Assembly: GCA_006384855.1 (NCBI GenBank)
Contig: VCJN01002068.1
Coordinates: 25,466-89,465, forward strand
Source of the DNA: Tetraselmis striata
Lineage: Eukaryota; Chlorophyta; Chlorodendrophyceae; Chlorodendrales; Chlorodendraceae
Reading direction: 5' to 3'
Length of the DNA: 64,000 nucleotides
In this document: one piece after another, positions 11,601 through 21,443 of the stretch
How positions within the stretch are numbered: position 1 is the first letter of the stretch
How the letters are laid out: every line of letters begins with the position of its first letter
Notes under the pieces: generated by a model
The model's input: only the letters and a program-made list of their open reading frames with translations
What the model was told of the DNA's origin: nothing
Databases searched by the model: none
Translations under genes and position numbers: made by a program

Positions 11601-12191
11601 GAGCAATATAATACGGCCTTATGTCCGCGCGCGCAGCCCAGGCGACTATGCGAAGTTTCGGGAAATATTTGCAAACTTTACATACAGTGTGTTAGCTAAA
11701 ATAGTATATTTCTCAGATGATACATCCAGACCCGGACGCGCAGCGCCGTACTTGTAAGAACTGAGAAATAAATTTTAAATTTCTCGGAACAACGCCGCGA
11801 GTACGAGTACTGAGAAATAATTCAATATTTCTCAGTTCATACAGAATTATTTCTCAGAAAATAATTAATTGATAGCTTTGTGCTGGGCCACCACATCGCC
11901 GAATAGTAGGGCCACATGGGGGGCATCGTCCGTCGTGCCGGCTGGGAGGCCGGTGAGAAGTAGGTGGGATGGGCGTTGTAGCACGCGTATGTGGCGGCGG
12001 GTTGCCGGTGGGAGTTGGGTGCCTGCGAATTTTTTTGCATTTACGACCGTGCGGATCGCTGGCTGTTGCACTCTGCCGCCTCGTAGCGCGGCCGGAAAGG
12101 TGCCAGCCCCGGCGTCCTGTTGCTCCTCAGATCTGTCTGTGTCCATGCTGGCTATGGCGGTTTCCTCCTGGAGGGCCCGCCTGCTCTTCAC
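8634..12191 (-). pseudogene. Decayed retroelement-like ORF, split by an insertion
   Basis: The minus strand has one long coding region in several frames: 12191 to 11881, continued in the same frame from 10975 to 10555, then frames at 10305-9862, about 9850-9368 and 9131-8634. It starts with an Arg/Glu-rich segment and contains LIRTLSPKIGVQILPADVRV and a conserved-looking stretch SPAFRGITEADIWLRLAEGL. Later parts are basic and Pro/Ser/Thr-rich (KKKQPRGRSRS) and end in a Ser-rich tail, the sort of composition seen in retroelement gag/ORF1 products. No RT, protease or zinc knuckle is visible. I do not recognise the family. Removing 10985-11871 and one target-duplication copy rejoins the first two segments in frame, so the ORF was open when that element inserted. 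Confidence 0.4.
10985..11871. mobile_element. 887-bp non-autonomous TIR element with 9-bp target duplication
   Basis: The ends are imperfect inverted repeats of about 38 bp sharing the core TTTTCTGAGAAATAATT (left 10995-11013, right 11843-11861). They are flanked by the direct repeat ATAGCTTTG at 10976-10984 and 11872-11880. Inside, the motif CTGAGAAATA recurs many times near both ends (10999-11180 and 11758-11860). The centre is GC-rich, with a hairpin of about 16 bp (CGCTACTCGCTAC at 11287 pairs with GTAGCGAGTAGCG near 11321) and a C run at 11414-11432. No transposase is encoded. An 8-10-bp duplication suits Mutator-like or hAT transposition; 9 bp favours Mutator-like. Confidence 0.72.
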
Positions 12192-12458
12192 GCCGCTGTG
12201 GGCGCAGGCCGGCAGTTGGCATGGTGGTGGGTCGTCCGGTCGTCGGACGGTCCACCGTTTCGCAAGAGGATCACACTACCAGTACCAGCAGCCGCGCCGG
12301 CTCGCCCGGACTTATTAGTACATACGCAGTACTTCGCCCGGTGTTAAGGGCCGGCTGGAAAATGCGCAAGCAGACGTGCCTTGACGCAATCCACGTATGC
12401 ATTATGACTTTGCGCATATCAGGAGCTGACTCGTACGAATCTCGGCCGGTCATCGAAC

Positions 12459-13637
12459 ATGCGTGATTTGTACATGGTATTCCGGATACATTACACCGGT
12501 ATGTATGGGCCGCGGTTACGCGATAAACGCATTTTGTTCCGACTAGACAATGTAGCGGCCGTAAGCGCGGTTCACAAGGGCGGTTCGATGTTGCCCCACA
12601 CCATCAATACGTGGTGGCTCTTGTACCACAACATGTGCCAGACGTACAATCTGGATGTAGTGGCACGACATATACCGGGTAAAAAAAACGGTTTGGCGGA
12701 CGACATATTTATATCCCGGTTAGAGAGGCGGCTGGATTGACAATCAAGATTGGCAGCCGGTGTTGACTTTCTTTCAGCGCCTCCTCATCGAGGTCGGGCC
12801 CTTCAACGTGGATGCGTTCTCCGACCCCTCGTCGGCCAGAACGCTTCCTGCGCGGTCTTTTGGTCGGCAATCGACTGTTGACTTCGACATCAATGACGGA
12901 ACCTGAATGTTTACCGCAACCCGCCATTTGCGCTGATCAAAGCGATTCTCTAACATTTTGGGGCCGAGTTTCATGCGCCCCCCACCACGTCGCAGACCAC
13001 GTTCGTACTGTCGGCGTGGTTCTTTGTACCGTGGTGGAAACTGCTCGCTGGGGCCCACAACGTGGGTTATTTTTGGCAAGGCAAGGCTATGTTTACGAGT
13101 ATGGACGGACACCTCGGGTCGCGAGAGCAACCGGAACCACAGCAGCGCGTTTTTTAGCGGCACATAGTGGGGCGTCGTACATTGTTGGAGGGCAGCGCCC
13201 CACAGGACATGGACCTGCCTCGCCTGTCAGACAACCAACATGCGGACTGGCTATTGCTGCGTGGACTATGGGACGGGTTTGTGCGCGAGCCGCACGGGAC
13301 GAATAGACACCGGTGCGCCTGAATGGTTTATATACACAGCGTGATGTTTGCCATCTGGAGCAGTTGGTCATGCAGTTGAATGGACCGCCAGGGCAATTGG
13401 CGGACATCCAGGAAGTACAACGCCTCACAACGTCATCTATGGAAACCTACGAGGCGTCGCTGGTCATTTTCCAGCGACTTTGCAGTGCTTGAGGTGTGTC
13501 ACCCCTTCCTACAACGGTGGGACTGCTGCATTTCACAAGGATCGTCTGGTTTGCCGAAGAATGCCAGGTCTGGTTACATGTTGTGATATTCAGGAATTTG
13601 CAGGCATACGATCCCACAGCCAGGGAGGGTTGGGCGG
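12459..13637 (+). pseudogene. DIRS-type retroelement fragment: RNase H end and tyrosine-recombinase start
   Basis: The first part (12459-12740) reads as the end of an RNase H domain: LFRLDNVAAVSAVHKGGS, then VVARHIPGKKNGLADDIF. It is followed in a shifted frame by FNVDAFSDPSS, the segment that follows RNase H in DIRS/Ngaro-like elements. At about 13350-13640 the pattern GPPGQLADIQEVQRL, TYEASLVIFQR and PLPTTVGLLHFTRIVWFAEEC resembles the N-terminal SAM-like domain of a tyrosine recombinase. Several stops and frame changes lie between, and the recombinase catalytic half is absent because the fragment ends at the direct repeat starting at 13638. It is a dead 3' piece of an element oriented opposite to its neighbour. 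Confidence 0.5.
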
Positions 13638-13815
13638 GCTGTGGTGCGCTCGATGGAGCGTGCCACAGCAAAGGAGAGTGACCGGTCGGTCCGCCGTGAA
13701 GGCAGGTGGTGGCTCTGACCGGCCCCCGCAATCGTGCGCGCGCACACACGCGCTACGGGCGCCGCGCCAGGGCTATCTCGTACAGGTAGAGAAACCACAT
13801 AAACTAGTTTAGAAC
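13638..13815. repeat. 178-bp direct repeat, left copy
   Basis: It pairs with 16400-16577. It begins GCTGTGGTGCGCTCGATGGA and ends AACTAGTTTAGAAC. A separate 29-bp direct repeat (13529-13557 and 13815-13843, starting CATTTCACAAGGATCGTCTG) flanks this copy: it lies once in the recombinase fragment and once between the repeat and the RT ORF. Confidence 0.85.
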
Positions 13816-13843
13816 ATTTCACAAGGATCGTCTGGTTTGCCGA

Positions 13844-16131
13844 CTAGAAAATGCCGGGCGCAGCAGGCCACGGGCGGGGGTCACGGGCGGGAATGTTGAA
13901 GGCGACGACAGGCCATCGGGGTGCGCCCACAGGAAGGCGGTCGCCGGTACGGCCAGGAATGAAGAGGTCGTGGCGCGGCTTCCAAGAGCGCATGTCGGAG
14001 CACATCTCCGAGAGGAGCTGGTACCAAGCTTTGTCAGGCCAGTAGGGAACAATGACGATGGCTGGGGCACCGCTGGACTCAAGTTTGGAGACTAGATCGC
14101 CGATGAGGTTCCACGGAGGGTTACACCAGTTACGTTCGCAACGCCATGCAGCGTCGGAGAGGCGCAGGGCGTCGACGGCCTCGCACCGCGGGTCACGCCA
14201 ACGGGCGTTGTAGCGGGGCAGGAGGGCGTTTTCAGAAGTCGCGAAGCGGTCGATGGTGCAGGCGCCCCATTTAGCAGTGAGCGAGGCGAATCGACGAGGG
14301 TTGAACTGCCAATCGTCGCAATCAACCTCGCGACTAAGGCGGTCAGCCCAGATATTCGCCGCAGAACGGATGTAGCGCACGGAAAGGGTGATGCCGTGCG
14401 TGTCCATGAGGTACCACGTTTTGCGTAGCTCAGCCATGAGGCGTGGAGAGCGAGAGGTGAGGTTAGTGAGGACGCCGACAACTGCTTGGTTATCCTCGTG
14501 CAAGCGGATGTGGCGGTTTTGGAGCATGGGGAGGAAGGACTCGATAGCCAAGCGGACGGCTTTGAGCTCTTTCAGGGTAATGTGCGCATTGCGGTCATCG
14601 TCGTACCAAAAACCCCAAGCTTCATGGTGCTCGTTCAAAACGGCACCCCAGCCGTAAGACGAACTGTCGACGTGTAGGTATCCGGTTTCGACGGGGCGGT
14701 TAATGGGGCGGCCGTTGTGTTGGGTGGGCACACCCACCCACCATTACAGATCGCGCTCGAGCTGGCGGGGAAGCTTGACGCGGCCGGACCAAGAGTCGCG
14801 CGTCTTGAGCACATCATGCAGCTCACGAAGGTAGAAACGGGCAGGGGCAATGGCCAAGTAGAGAAACTGGCATTTGCCCGCGAGAGCGGCCAACTCGCGA
14901 GCTGGCAACCACCGGCGATCGCGTTTTGCTCGTTGGATTAGGCGTTTGGCCGCGCGAGCAATGCTGGCGAGTTTCTCAGCGGGCGCACGAAGAGTAGGTG
15001 ACCCCGATGTGTCAATTTCTAACCCCAGGTGCACGAGCTTCTGGGTGGGCTCCCATACGCCCTTGTTGGGGTTGCGCAGCAGACCAAAGCCCGAGAGGTG
15101 GCGTTCGATGTAGTCACGTTGCCAGATGGCCTCAGCCTGAGTCCGAGCTAGAAACAGGAAATCGTCCATGTAGAACAACATGCGCAGGCCAAATCGTCGC
15201 CGGAAAATAGGTGTGCCATCTGCTTCAGCCGGGTTACGACGCAATGCCCTAGTGAGGACGTTGGTGAATTGGCAGAAGTAATAGGGGGACAGAGACCAGC
15301 CCATGGGAAGGCCAGCCAGTCGGTACAGAGTGCCGCGGTAATCGACAGTGAAAAAATCCCTGTCCTCAGGGGCGATTCCAACCGCGTAAAACCCGTCTTG
15401 CAGGTCCATCTGTAACATGTAATCCCCAGGGCGCGCTAGGTTGCGTAAATGCGAAAGCGTCTCAAACGAAAGATCGCGCGTCTCACAATAGCGGTTCAGG
15501 GGGCGAAGGTCAATGATGAGCCTCCATTGTTTGTTCCAGGCTTAGGAACCAAGAACAGCCGGGACACCCATTTCGCGCAGTATCCTCGCTCCCAGGCCCC
15601 AACGGCCAGGAAGCGAGCCTATTCACCGTCCATAAACTCCAGTTGAGCAGGAGTAGCATCCCCCATTGACACCCCTTGATGAAAAGAAGGTGGGGCAAGC
15701 CCGTCCAAGAAAGGAACGCGTACACCTCGGGATATCCAGTTGAGAACACTGCGATTTGCGCCAGCGGCTTGCCAGTTGCCGAGATTACGACGGACGCGAT
15801 GCCTCATAAAAGGGGAGTCGGGAGTACAGGAATTGGCGCGATGGATGTCGCGAGGGGGGCGAGCAGAGCGCCCTGTCGCTCTGCTGGCCCTCTCCGCGTC
15901 GGCGTCAAGGTCCACGGTGCGCGGCACAGTAGGAGTGCCGCGGCGTGGGAGTAGCCATGTGCCACTGGGCGCTGGCTTGGCCACTGGCAGTGTACTGTCA
16001 CTTTGTACTCGAATCTGTACTAGACGACGGGCATACGCCGGCATACGCCCCAATCGGAGCGCATCGCGACACCTACGCCGAGTAGGGGCCCGTACAGATC
16101 GAGCCATGCCCACACGGGAAAGGGCAGCCAT
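13844..16131 (-). pseudogene. DIRS-type reverse transcriptase, RNase H and methylase-like domains
   Basis: Reading from 16131, a leader with WISRGVRVPFLDGLAPPSFHQG precedes the RT. The RT has LIIDLRPLNRYCETR, LQMDLQDGFYAVGIAP (catalytic Asp), GLPMGWSLSPYYFCQF and the catalytic box FYMDD (15165-15180). RNase H follows with LHVDSSSYGWGAVLNE, LKELKAVRLAI and LHEDNQAVVGVL. The C-terminus (14290-13844) has TIDRFATSENALLPRYNARW and NPPWNLI, the methylase-like tail usual in DIRS elements. Breaks: in-frame TAG near 15618, a one-base shift near 15530 (before LIIDLRPLN) and TAA at about 14743 between RT and RNase H. All motifs are otherwise intact, so inactivation looks recent. Confidence 0.8.
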
Positions 16132-16399
16132 GGGTTACTGTTGGTCGACACTGGTCGAAGGTCTTGGACCTTGTTCCACTGAATGGGGAAGCGCTGCAGC
16201 TTCGTCCTCTCCTCGCGTTGGGCGAGTAATCAGCAGCTCGTTCGCGGGTAGTAGTTAGCACGTCGCAAGCGGCGCGCGTACATTAACCACACAAACCCTA
16301 ACGGGTTTCTCCCAAGGGGGGCCCCGAAAGGCGTCGCTCACCGTACATGGTACGATGGCGGAAGACCGGCACCCTGCGCAGCAAAATTGCCGCGACTTT

Positions 16400-16577
16400 G
16401 CTGTGGTGCGCTCGATGGAGCGTGCCACAGCAAAGGAGAGTGACCGGTCGGTCCGCCGTGAAGGCAGGTGGAGGCTCTGACCGGCCCCCGCAATCGTGCG
16501 CGCGCACACACGCGCTACGCGCGCCGCGCCAGGGCTATCTCGTACAGGTACAGAAACCACATAAACTAGTTTAGAAC
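16400..16577. repeat. 178-bp direct repeat, right copy
   Basis: Near-identical to 13638-13815 (for example GGTGGAGGC here and GGTGGTGGC there). The DNA beyond it, from AAACAATTATTGC on, is not shared with the left side, so it marks the outer edge of the element. Confidence 0.85.
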
Positions 16578-19139
16578 AAACAATTATTGCACATTGCATT
16601 TGTGACATCGCCTGAAACATCAACCTTAAACGGCCGAAGCTACTGTAGCCGCTACGAGTGACTGGCATGGCCGTCATCATCGCTCGCTGTCACGCGGTGG
16701 ATGGACGTTGGCAAATCCGTGCCAGGAGGCGGCTGGCGGGGAATTATTAAAGGTGGTGGTCAAGCGGGTTGTGCTTAAGCCCGGCGCACGCCAAGCACTC
16801 GCCTTAGTCGAATTCCGCAATATTTACAGGCGGGGTTTCAACCTCAGCCGGTCATATGATTTCCACCAACGATTATGCCTATTAATTTTGAACCTAGGCT
16901 GCCTGAGGAGAAGTGCGCGGCGCAACGTCGTATAAAAAATTGTATCCTCCTAGACGGGTCAATAGCATTTGATCCAATCTCATCGGACGTGCGAATCCGG
17001 TGCACAATCTCCAATTCCCACATTCGCATCGGCTACAATCTGAATCTACAGCAGGCAAGCAATTTTTGCTTATATTCCAGATGACATCGCAATATTACAT
17101 GTGAAACCGGTGCAGCTGCTAGAACAATACTTGAAGGTGTTTCGGCCTCCGACGGGCGGCTCCTTGCTCACACCACCAACCACACCGGGGTTGCTTGGAC
17201 CTGCTACAATTTCTAGCAAACCTTATGCTGGATTTTCGGTGCCATGTAAGCAAGCATATGTCCGGGCGTATCCCGATGCGGCCGCGGCAGCCCGCACCGC
17301 GGACTTGTCACGGGTTTTAGCCATTCGGGCCGGAAATCGCTCGCCACTTGGTCGTGGAACGCGTACCAGAGTCGGCGGTTGATCGCGGATGAGGGCCATG
17401 CAGGGAGGATGATACGACAATTATACGAGTACCACATACTCATGTTCGTACCATGTGTACGAGTACTAGTACGATGTGTACATGCGACTATGGGCATATG
17501 TACCGTATCATGCTGCCAGCATGTAGCAAGCGTTGTGACAACTTTGTAACCAATATATTTGTATTCTTAAAACACTGTACCCTCTCGTCTTTGCACCACC
17601 ACTGCACACCACCTTTGTTTGTTCCCCGAGTCTCTGAACGGCTGAGACTGTCGCAAGGATGCGATGGATGCATATTTTCGCAAATCACAGATTTTGCTGT
17701 CGATAGCATTCAACGCCGCGCCGCGCAGCGTGCGGCACGCGTATCGATGTATGATAACCTCGTACCGTCGTGCCATGCACGAACGCGTTGCATGAGCCCT
17801 CACGGACGAAGTTCTCCGGCGGAATGAACTCTCTGCTGATGACGCCCCGCTGTACGCAGCGCATACACACCGGCGTGCCTCGCATATCATGCGAAGGGTC
17901 GGGTGGTGCCCCGCTGACACGCCATGCATCAGCACTGGCGGGGTCCGGGGGACGGTGTTGGAGATGCACCCGGAACTAGTTTCCCGGCGGCGACCTACTC
18001 GCTGCAGATTACGCAGCTGCGTATACGTCGGCGTACACTTTGCTGATCTAGCGGGTGTTGAAACGGGCGCCGTTGCCTACGGCGTTTGCTAAAGTCTGCG
18101 GGTGAGTTTGTTGGGAGTCAGGTCTAAAGCATTGGCTGCTTCAGGATAACATATAGAACATATCGATGAAGCTATAGCCGGCACCCCAGACTTGCTAAGA
18201 CTCTTGTGCGGCAGCGTCAAGCACTTCGAGCTGTAATGTACTGTGTTTGCATCTCAACTGAGTTTTGCCCAACCCCTTCAAAAAGGTCTATTTCGCCAAC
18301 TTCGGAGCTGTGATAATAGCGCCGGCGGCGAAATGATGTTTTTGGAAGGGGCGGCACGGCCGCGCGCGGCCCGCTCTCTGCTTAAGCATGAGGCGTTTTG
18401 AATAACTTTCATAACCAATTTCTGTTTCACGCCTACCGACAGCCGCGGCGACAACCGAGCCAGTTGAAGAAGCGTTGCCTTCCAACGGGCAACAACCGCA
18501 TTTGCGGCGGAAGAGGAAGATCAAGCGACACTAGGTCGCGATGTATTGGGTCGTAGGAGCCAGGGTTGCGCTGCTGAAGGGCATGCAATTCATCGCACTT
18601 CAGAAAGAAGTCCCAACTTCAGCTGAGTTCAGTTTTATTAGCATGAAGACCTCGCTCCCGGAAATGGCATGAATATCGCCTACCTGTAGTCCCTTCAAAA
18701 ATACGGGTTTTAAGTGTGGAGGCCGGTTGTAGGATTGACTACCTCTGAATAGTCCGAATCCGAGATATTGTTCCCTACCACCCATTAGGGTGTCCCACGT
18801 GGCGTAGCCGGATATGGCCGAGATGTGTGGCAGATAGTATTGAATGGCCCCCCGCCTTATCAGTAGATCACCTAGTACTGACGCGATCCTTTGCAACATA
18901 CCATGTACGGACGGTGGAAAGCGATTTGAAATTCGTATAATCAAGCGAAGTGTCAATGTTTCGGCGGTGAGCTTTATTGCCGTACGGGTACCCGTATAGT
19001 GCAGCGGATCGGGCCTATATGTGCATGACTAAAGCGCTTATCTACTGGCATGTACTACTAAGTACTATAATCCACCCACCCACCCGCCCGCCCACCCACG
19101 GTCCTTAATTACACAGCCGTCCGATTACGATCTCACGGT

Positions 19140-19790
19140 TGGGAGGTACTGGTACTGGTACTCGCTACTCGCTGCTGGTAATGGAAAACAAAACTGGTAG
19201 CGACTACTTAAAAGCGGTGGCAATGCGAACGCTCGCTGCTGGTTTGGATTACAAAAGCGTAAGCAACAAGAGACTACCGCGTAGTACAACGTTACGGGCA
19301 ACTTCAATAAAGCTGCCTGAAGCCCACACGAGAATGAGCACCGCCACCGTCTTCATGTCTTGAGTCTTAAGGAGTTGGCGGTGCGACCCACACCGCTGCG
19401 CGCATGTGAAGTCATCACCGTGAAGTGCGGACCGACGGGCGAAGATAGGTGCTGTGAAGCTGCCTCGGACGGTGCCGCGGGTGACTCAGGGATACGCGCC
19501 GGCGGTGGTGTGGCTGCGGGGTTGGGGAGGGGAGCGGGTGTGGTACGCTGGCTGTGCGAACGCTCGCTGCTGCTACTGGTACTCGCTACTCGCTGCAAGT
19601 ACTGCTGGTACTGGTGTGAATTACAAAAAGGGCAGTTCCCCAGAATTGCTGGTATTGGTACTGATACTGGTACTCGCTACTCGGTGCTGGTAATGGAAAA
19701 AAAACTCTGGTACTTCAAAGCGCTGGCAATGCAAACGCTCGCTGCTGGTACTTCAAAGCGCTGGCAATGCAATTCATGGAACTGTAGGCC
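19140..19790. repeat. Degenerate GGTACT/CGCTACTC repeat cluster
   Basis: Three to four loosely spaced copies of a module combine GGTACTGGTACTCGCTACTC, GCTGGTAATGGAAAA, GGCAATGC(G/A)AACGCTC and GCTCGCTGCTGGT. The copies are degenerate and the function is unknown. Confidence 0.5.
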
Positions 19791-20021
19791 AGTGATATAG
19801 AACCCGTTCTTTAAAAATTTTCTGAAAATTTTTAAATCGACGCATCGCTGATTAAACTGTCAAGTTACTTCATTTGTTGTGATGGGTTCGGTATATGTTA
19901 TCCTTGGTGCTAGCCATAGTGACCAGGCTTAATTCCATGCTGGCGGTTGCCGGACGCCACGATGCTAGAAAGAGAACCGCAACGCACAGCACACAATGCC
20001 ACGCACACCACTTTCGCCTCA

Positions 20022-20095
20022 CCAAACCACTCACCAAACCACTCACCAAACTCACCAAACTCACCAAACTCACCAAACCACTCACCAAACACTCT
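20022..20095. repeat. CTCACCAAA minisatellite
   Basis: Tandem units alternate between CTCACCAAA (9 bp) and CTCACCAAACCA (12 bp), about eight in all. Confidence 0.85.
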
Positions 20096-21443
20096 TCCCT
20101 CACGATATCAACAAGTGTGGATGCTGCGGAGCCAACCGGAGCCCGCAGTGAACGCCAGTGAGGGTGGCGTTCCGGTGTCACCGGGAGGGGCTCAGTAGAC
20201 GACCGCCCACAACGCAGCGGCGGCATCACCCCGCGGCCGTGCCGCCGCCCGCCCCTTGTTAACCGCCGTAGCCCTAGTGACTCGTCCATGTTCCCTACCG
20301 CGCCTATAATTCAGTCCGTGTCCCATACCGGCGGTCCGGTGGGTGTCACACATGTAACAACATGTTCAACCGCACAAAAATTTCCACTGCTCCACGCCGC
20401 CGTTGGGTCGGGGGGGGGGGGGGGGTTCACGCATCAATTTAACCTAAAGACCTGCATACCCGAACTGGACATACATCATGCTGAGGTTAGGGGCTGGTGA
20501 ATTCAAGATGAAGTCTGTTCCGTTGAATTCAGTTCAGCCAGAACTGAAGACCTCCAGGGGGCACTTCAACGCAACCCTGGTAGGAACCTCGGCTATCCCA
20601 CTACAAAGTAAGGGGTATGAAAGATCCGGCTCAATTCCGGCTTGTTAATCGCTCCCGCCCTCGCCTTGCGCGATTAAGGCAGAGGCGTAGGAGTTAGGTC
20701 TTAAGGTATTGGCTGGTCTTAGATCATCTCGAATATATCGATGAAACTACAGCCGGCACCGGAGACTGGCTAAGACTACAGGGTAATGTGATGGCAGTGT
20801 TTTTAGACGGTGATCCAACTGTGTTGGAAATTCTATCACTGGCCTTCAATTAGTCTTGCAGAATGCTTCGGCAATTTGCTTTTCGGTATACTTTTAACCG
20901 AACGTCACCTACCCAGGGCTTTCCGCAACTGGATCGTTGCCCAAACGGCCGTCGTAGACGCTGCAAGGGTTTCACTGGTGCCAGTCCTGTCCCGGGGGCG
21001 GGAAAAATACTGTGCGCGGCAGGGGCCCCTTCGAGCAAACACTGTAATGTACTGTGTTTACATTATTGAGTCATTTATTATGAGTGTGGCCCAGCCCCCC
21101 CAGAAATAGCGACTATATGGAACTCGGCCCCCTCCGGCTCCGCCGGCCTCTGCGCGCTTGCGGTCCTGGATGGGTGCATGGACGTGAGCGCCAACAAGCC
21201 TGAACAGCGTCTGTCATGTTGGCCTCTCCATCGCTGTATCCACTTGGGCAGCAGGGACAGGGCCTGCAGTAGCATTCGGCCGAGCACCGAACGCGGTGTT
21301 TGGTCTGGGCTGGCTGCCTCACCCGACTGCCTGGGGCGTACAACGGCTGCTTCACTGTTCCCAGGCGCAAGACCACGCATACCTCGCGCACTCGAATCAC
21401 TCGACACACCAGGGTGTAAGAGTTTGCGAGTCGGCAGCCCGCC

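Larger units (their letters stand above)
13638..16577 (-). mobile_element. DIRS/PAT-type retroelement between 178-bp direct repeats
   Basis: Direct repeats of 178 bp (13638-13815 and 16400-16577) differ at only a few bases and bracket a minus-strand RT-RNase H-methylase-like ORF. DIRS-group elements lack ordinary LTRs and have inverted or split direct repeats, so the repeats may be a split-repeat arrangement. Alternatively an internal part has been lost, because no tyrosine recombinase is present on this strand within the element. Confidence 0.6.
16578..21000. other. Gene-free repeat-rich region
   Basis: I find no supportable gene in this 4.4 kb. It holds a repeat at about 18118-18260 that resembles 20690-20800 (GGTCTTAAGGTATTGGCTGG, then ATATCGATGAA and AGCCGGCACC), with GTAATGTACTGTGTTT recurring near 18235 and 21042. 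It also holds several copies of GGTACTGGTACTCGCTACTC (19145-19790), a minisatellite (20022-20095), a G tract at 20411-20425, and a block at 20939-21010 that recurs inverted at 29899-29973. Open frames here are short with no recognisable motifs. Confidence 0.5.

Noticed and set aside
17101-17382. ORF with Pro/Ala-rich product near a CTCATGTTCG repeat
   Set aside because: No similarity to a known family and no neighbouring coding signal; not supported as a gene.
20022-20095. Regular short repeats that might be a CRISPR array
   Set aside because: Units are 9-12 bp with no spacers, in a eukaryotic setting; it is a minisatellite.
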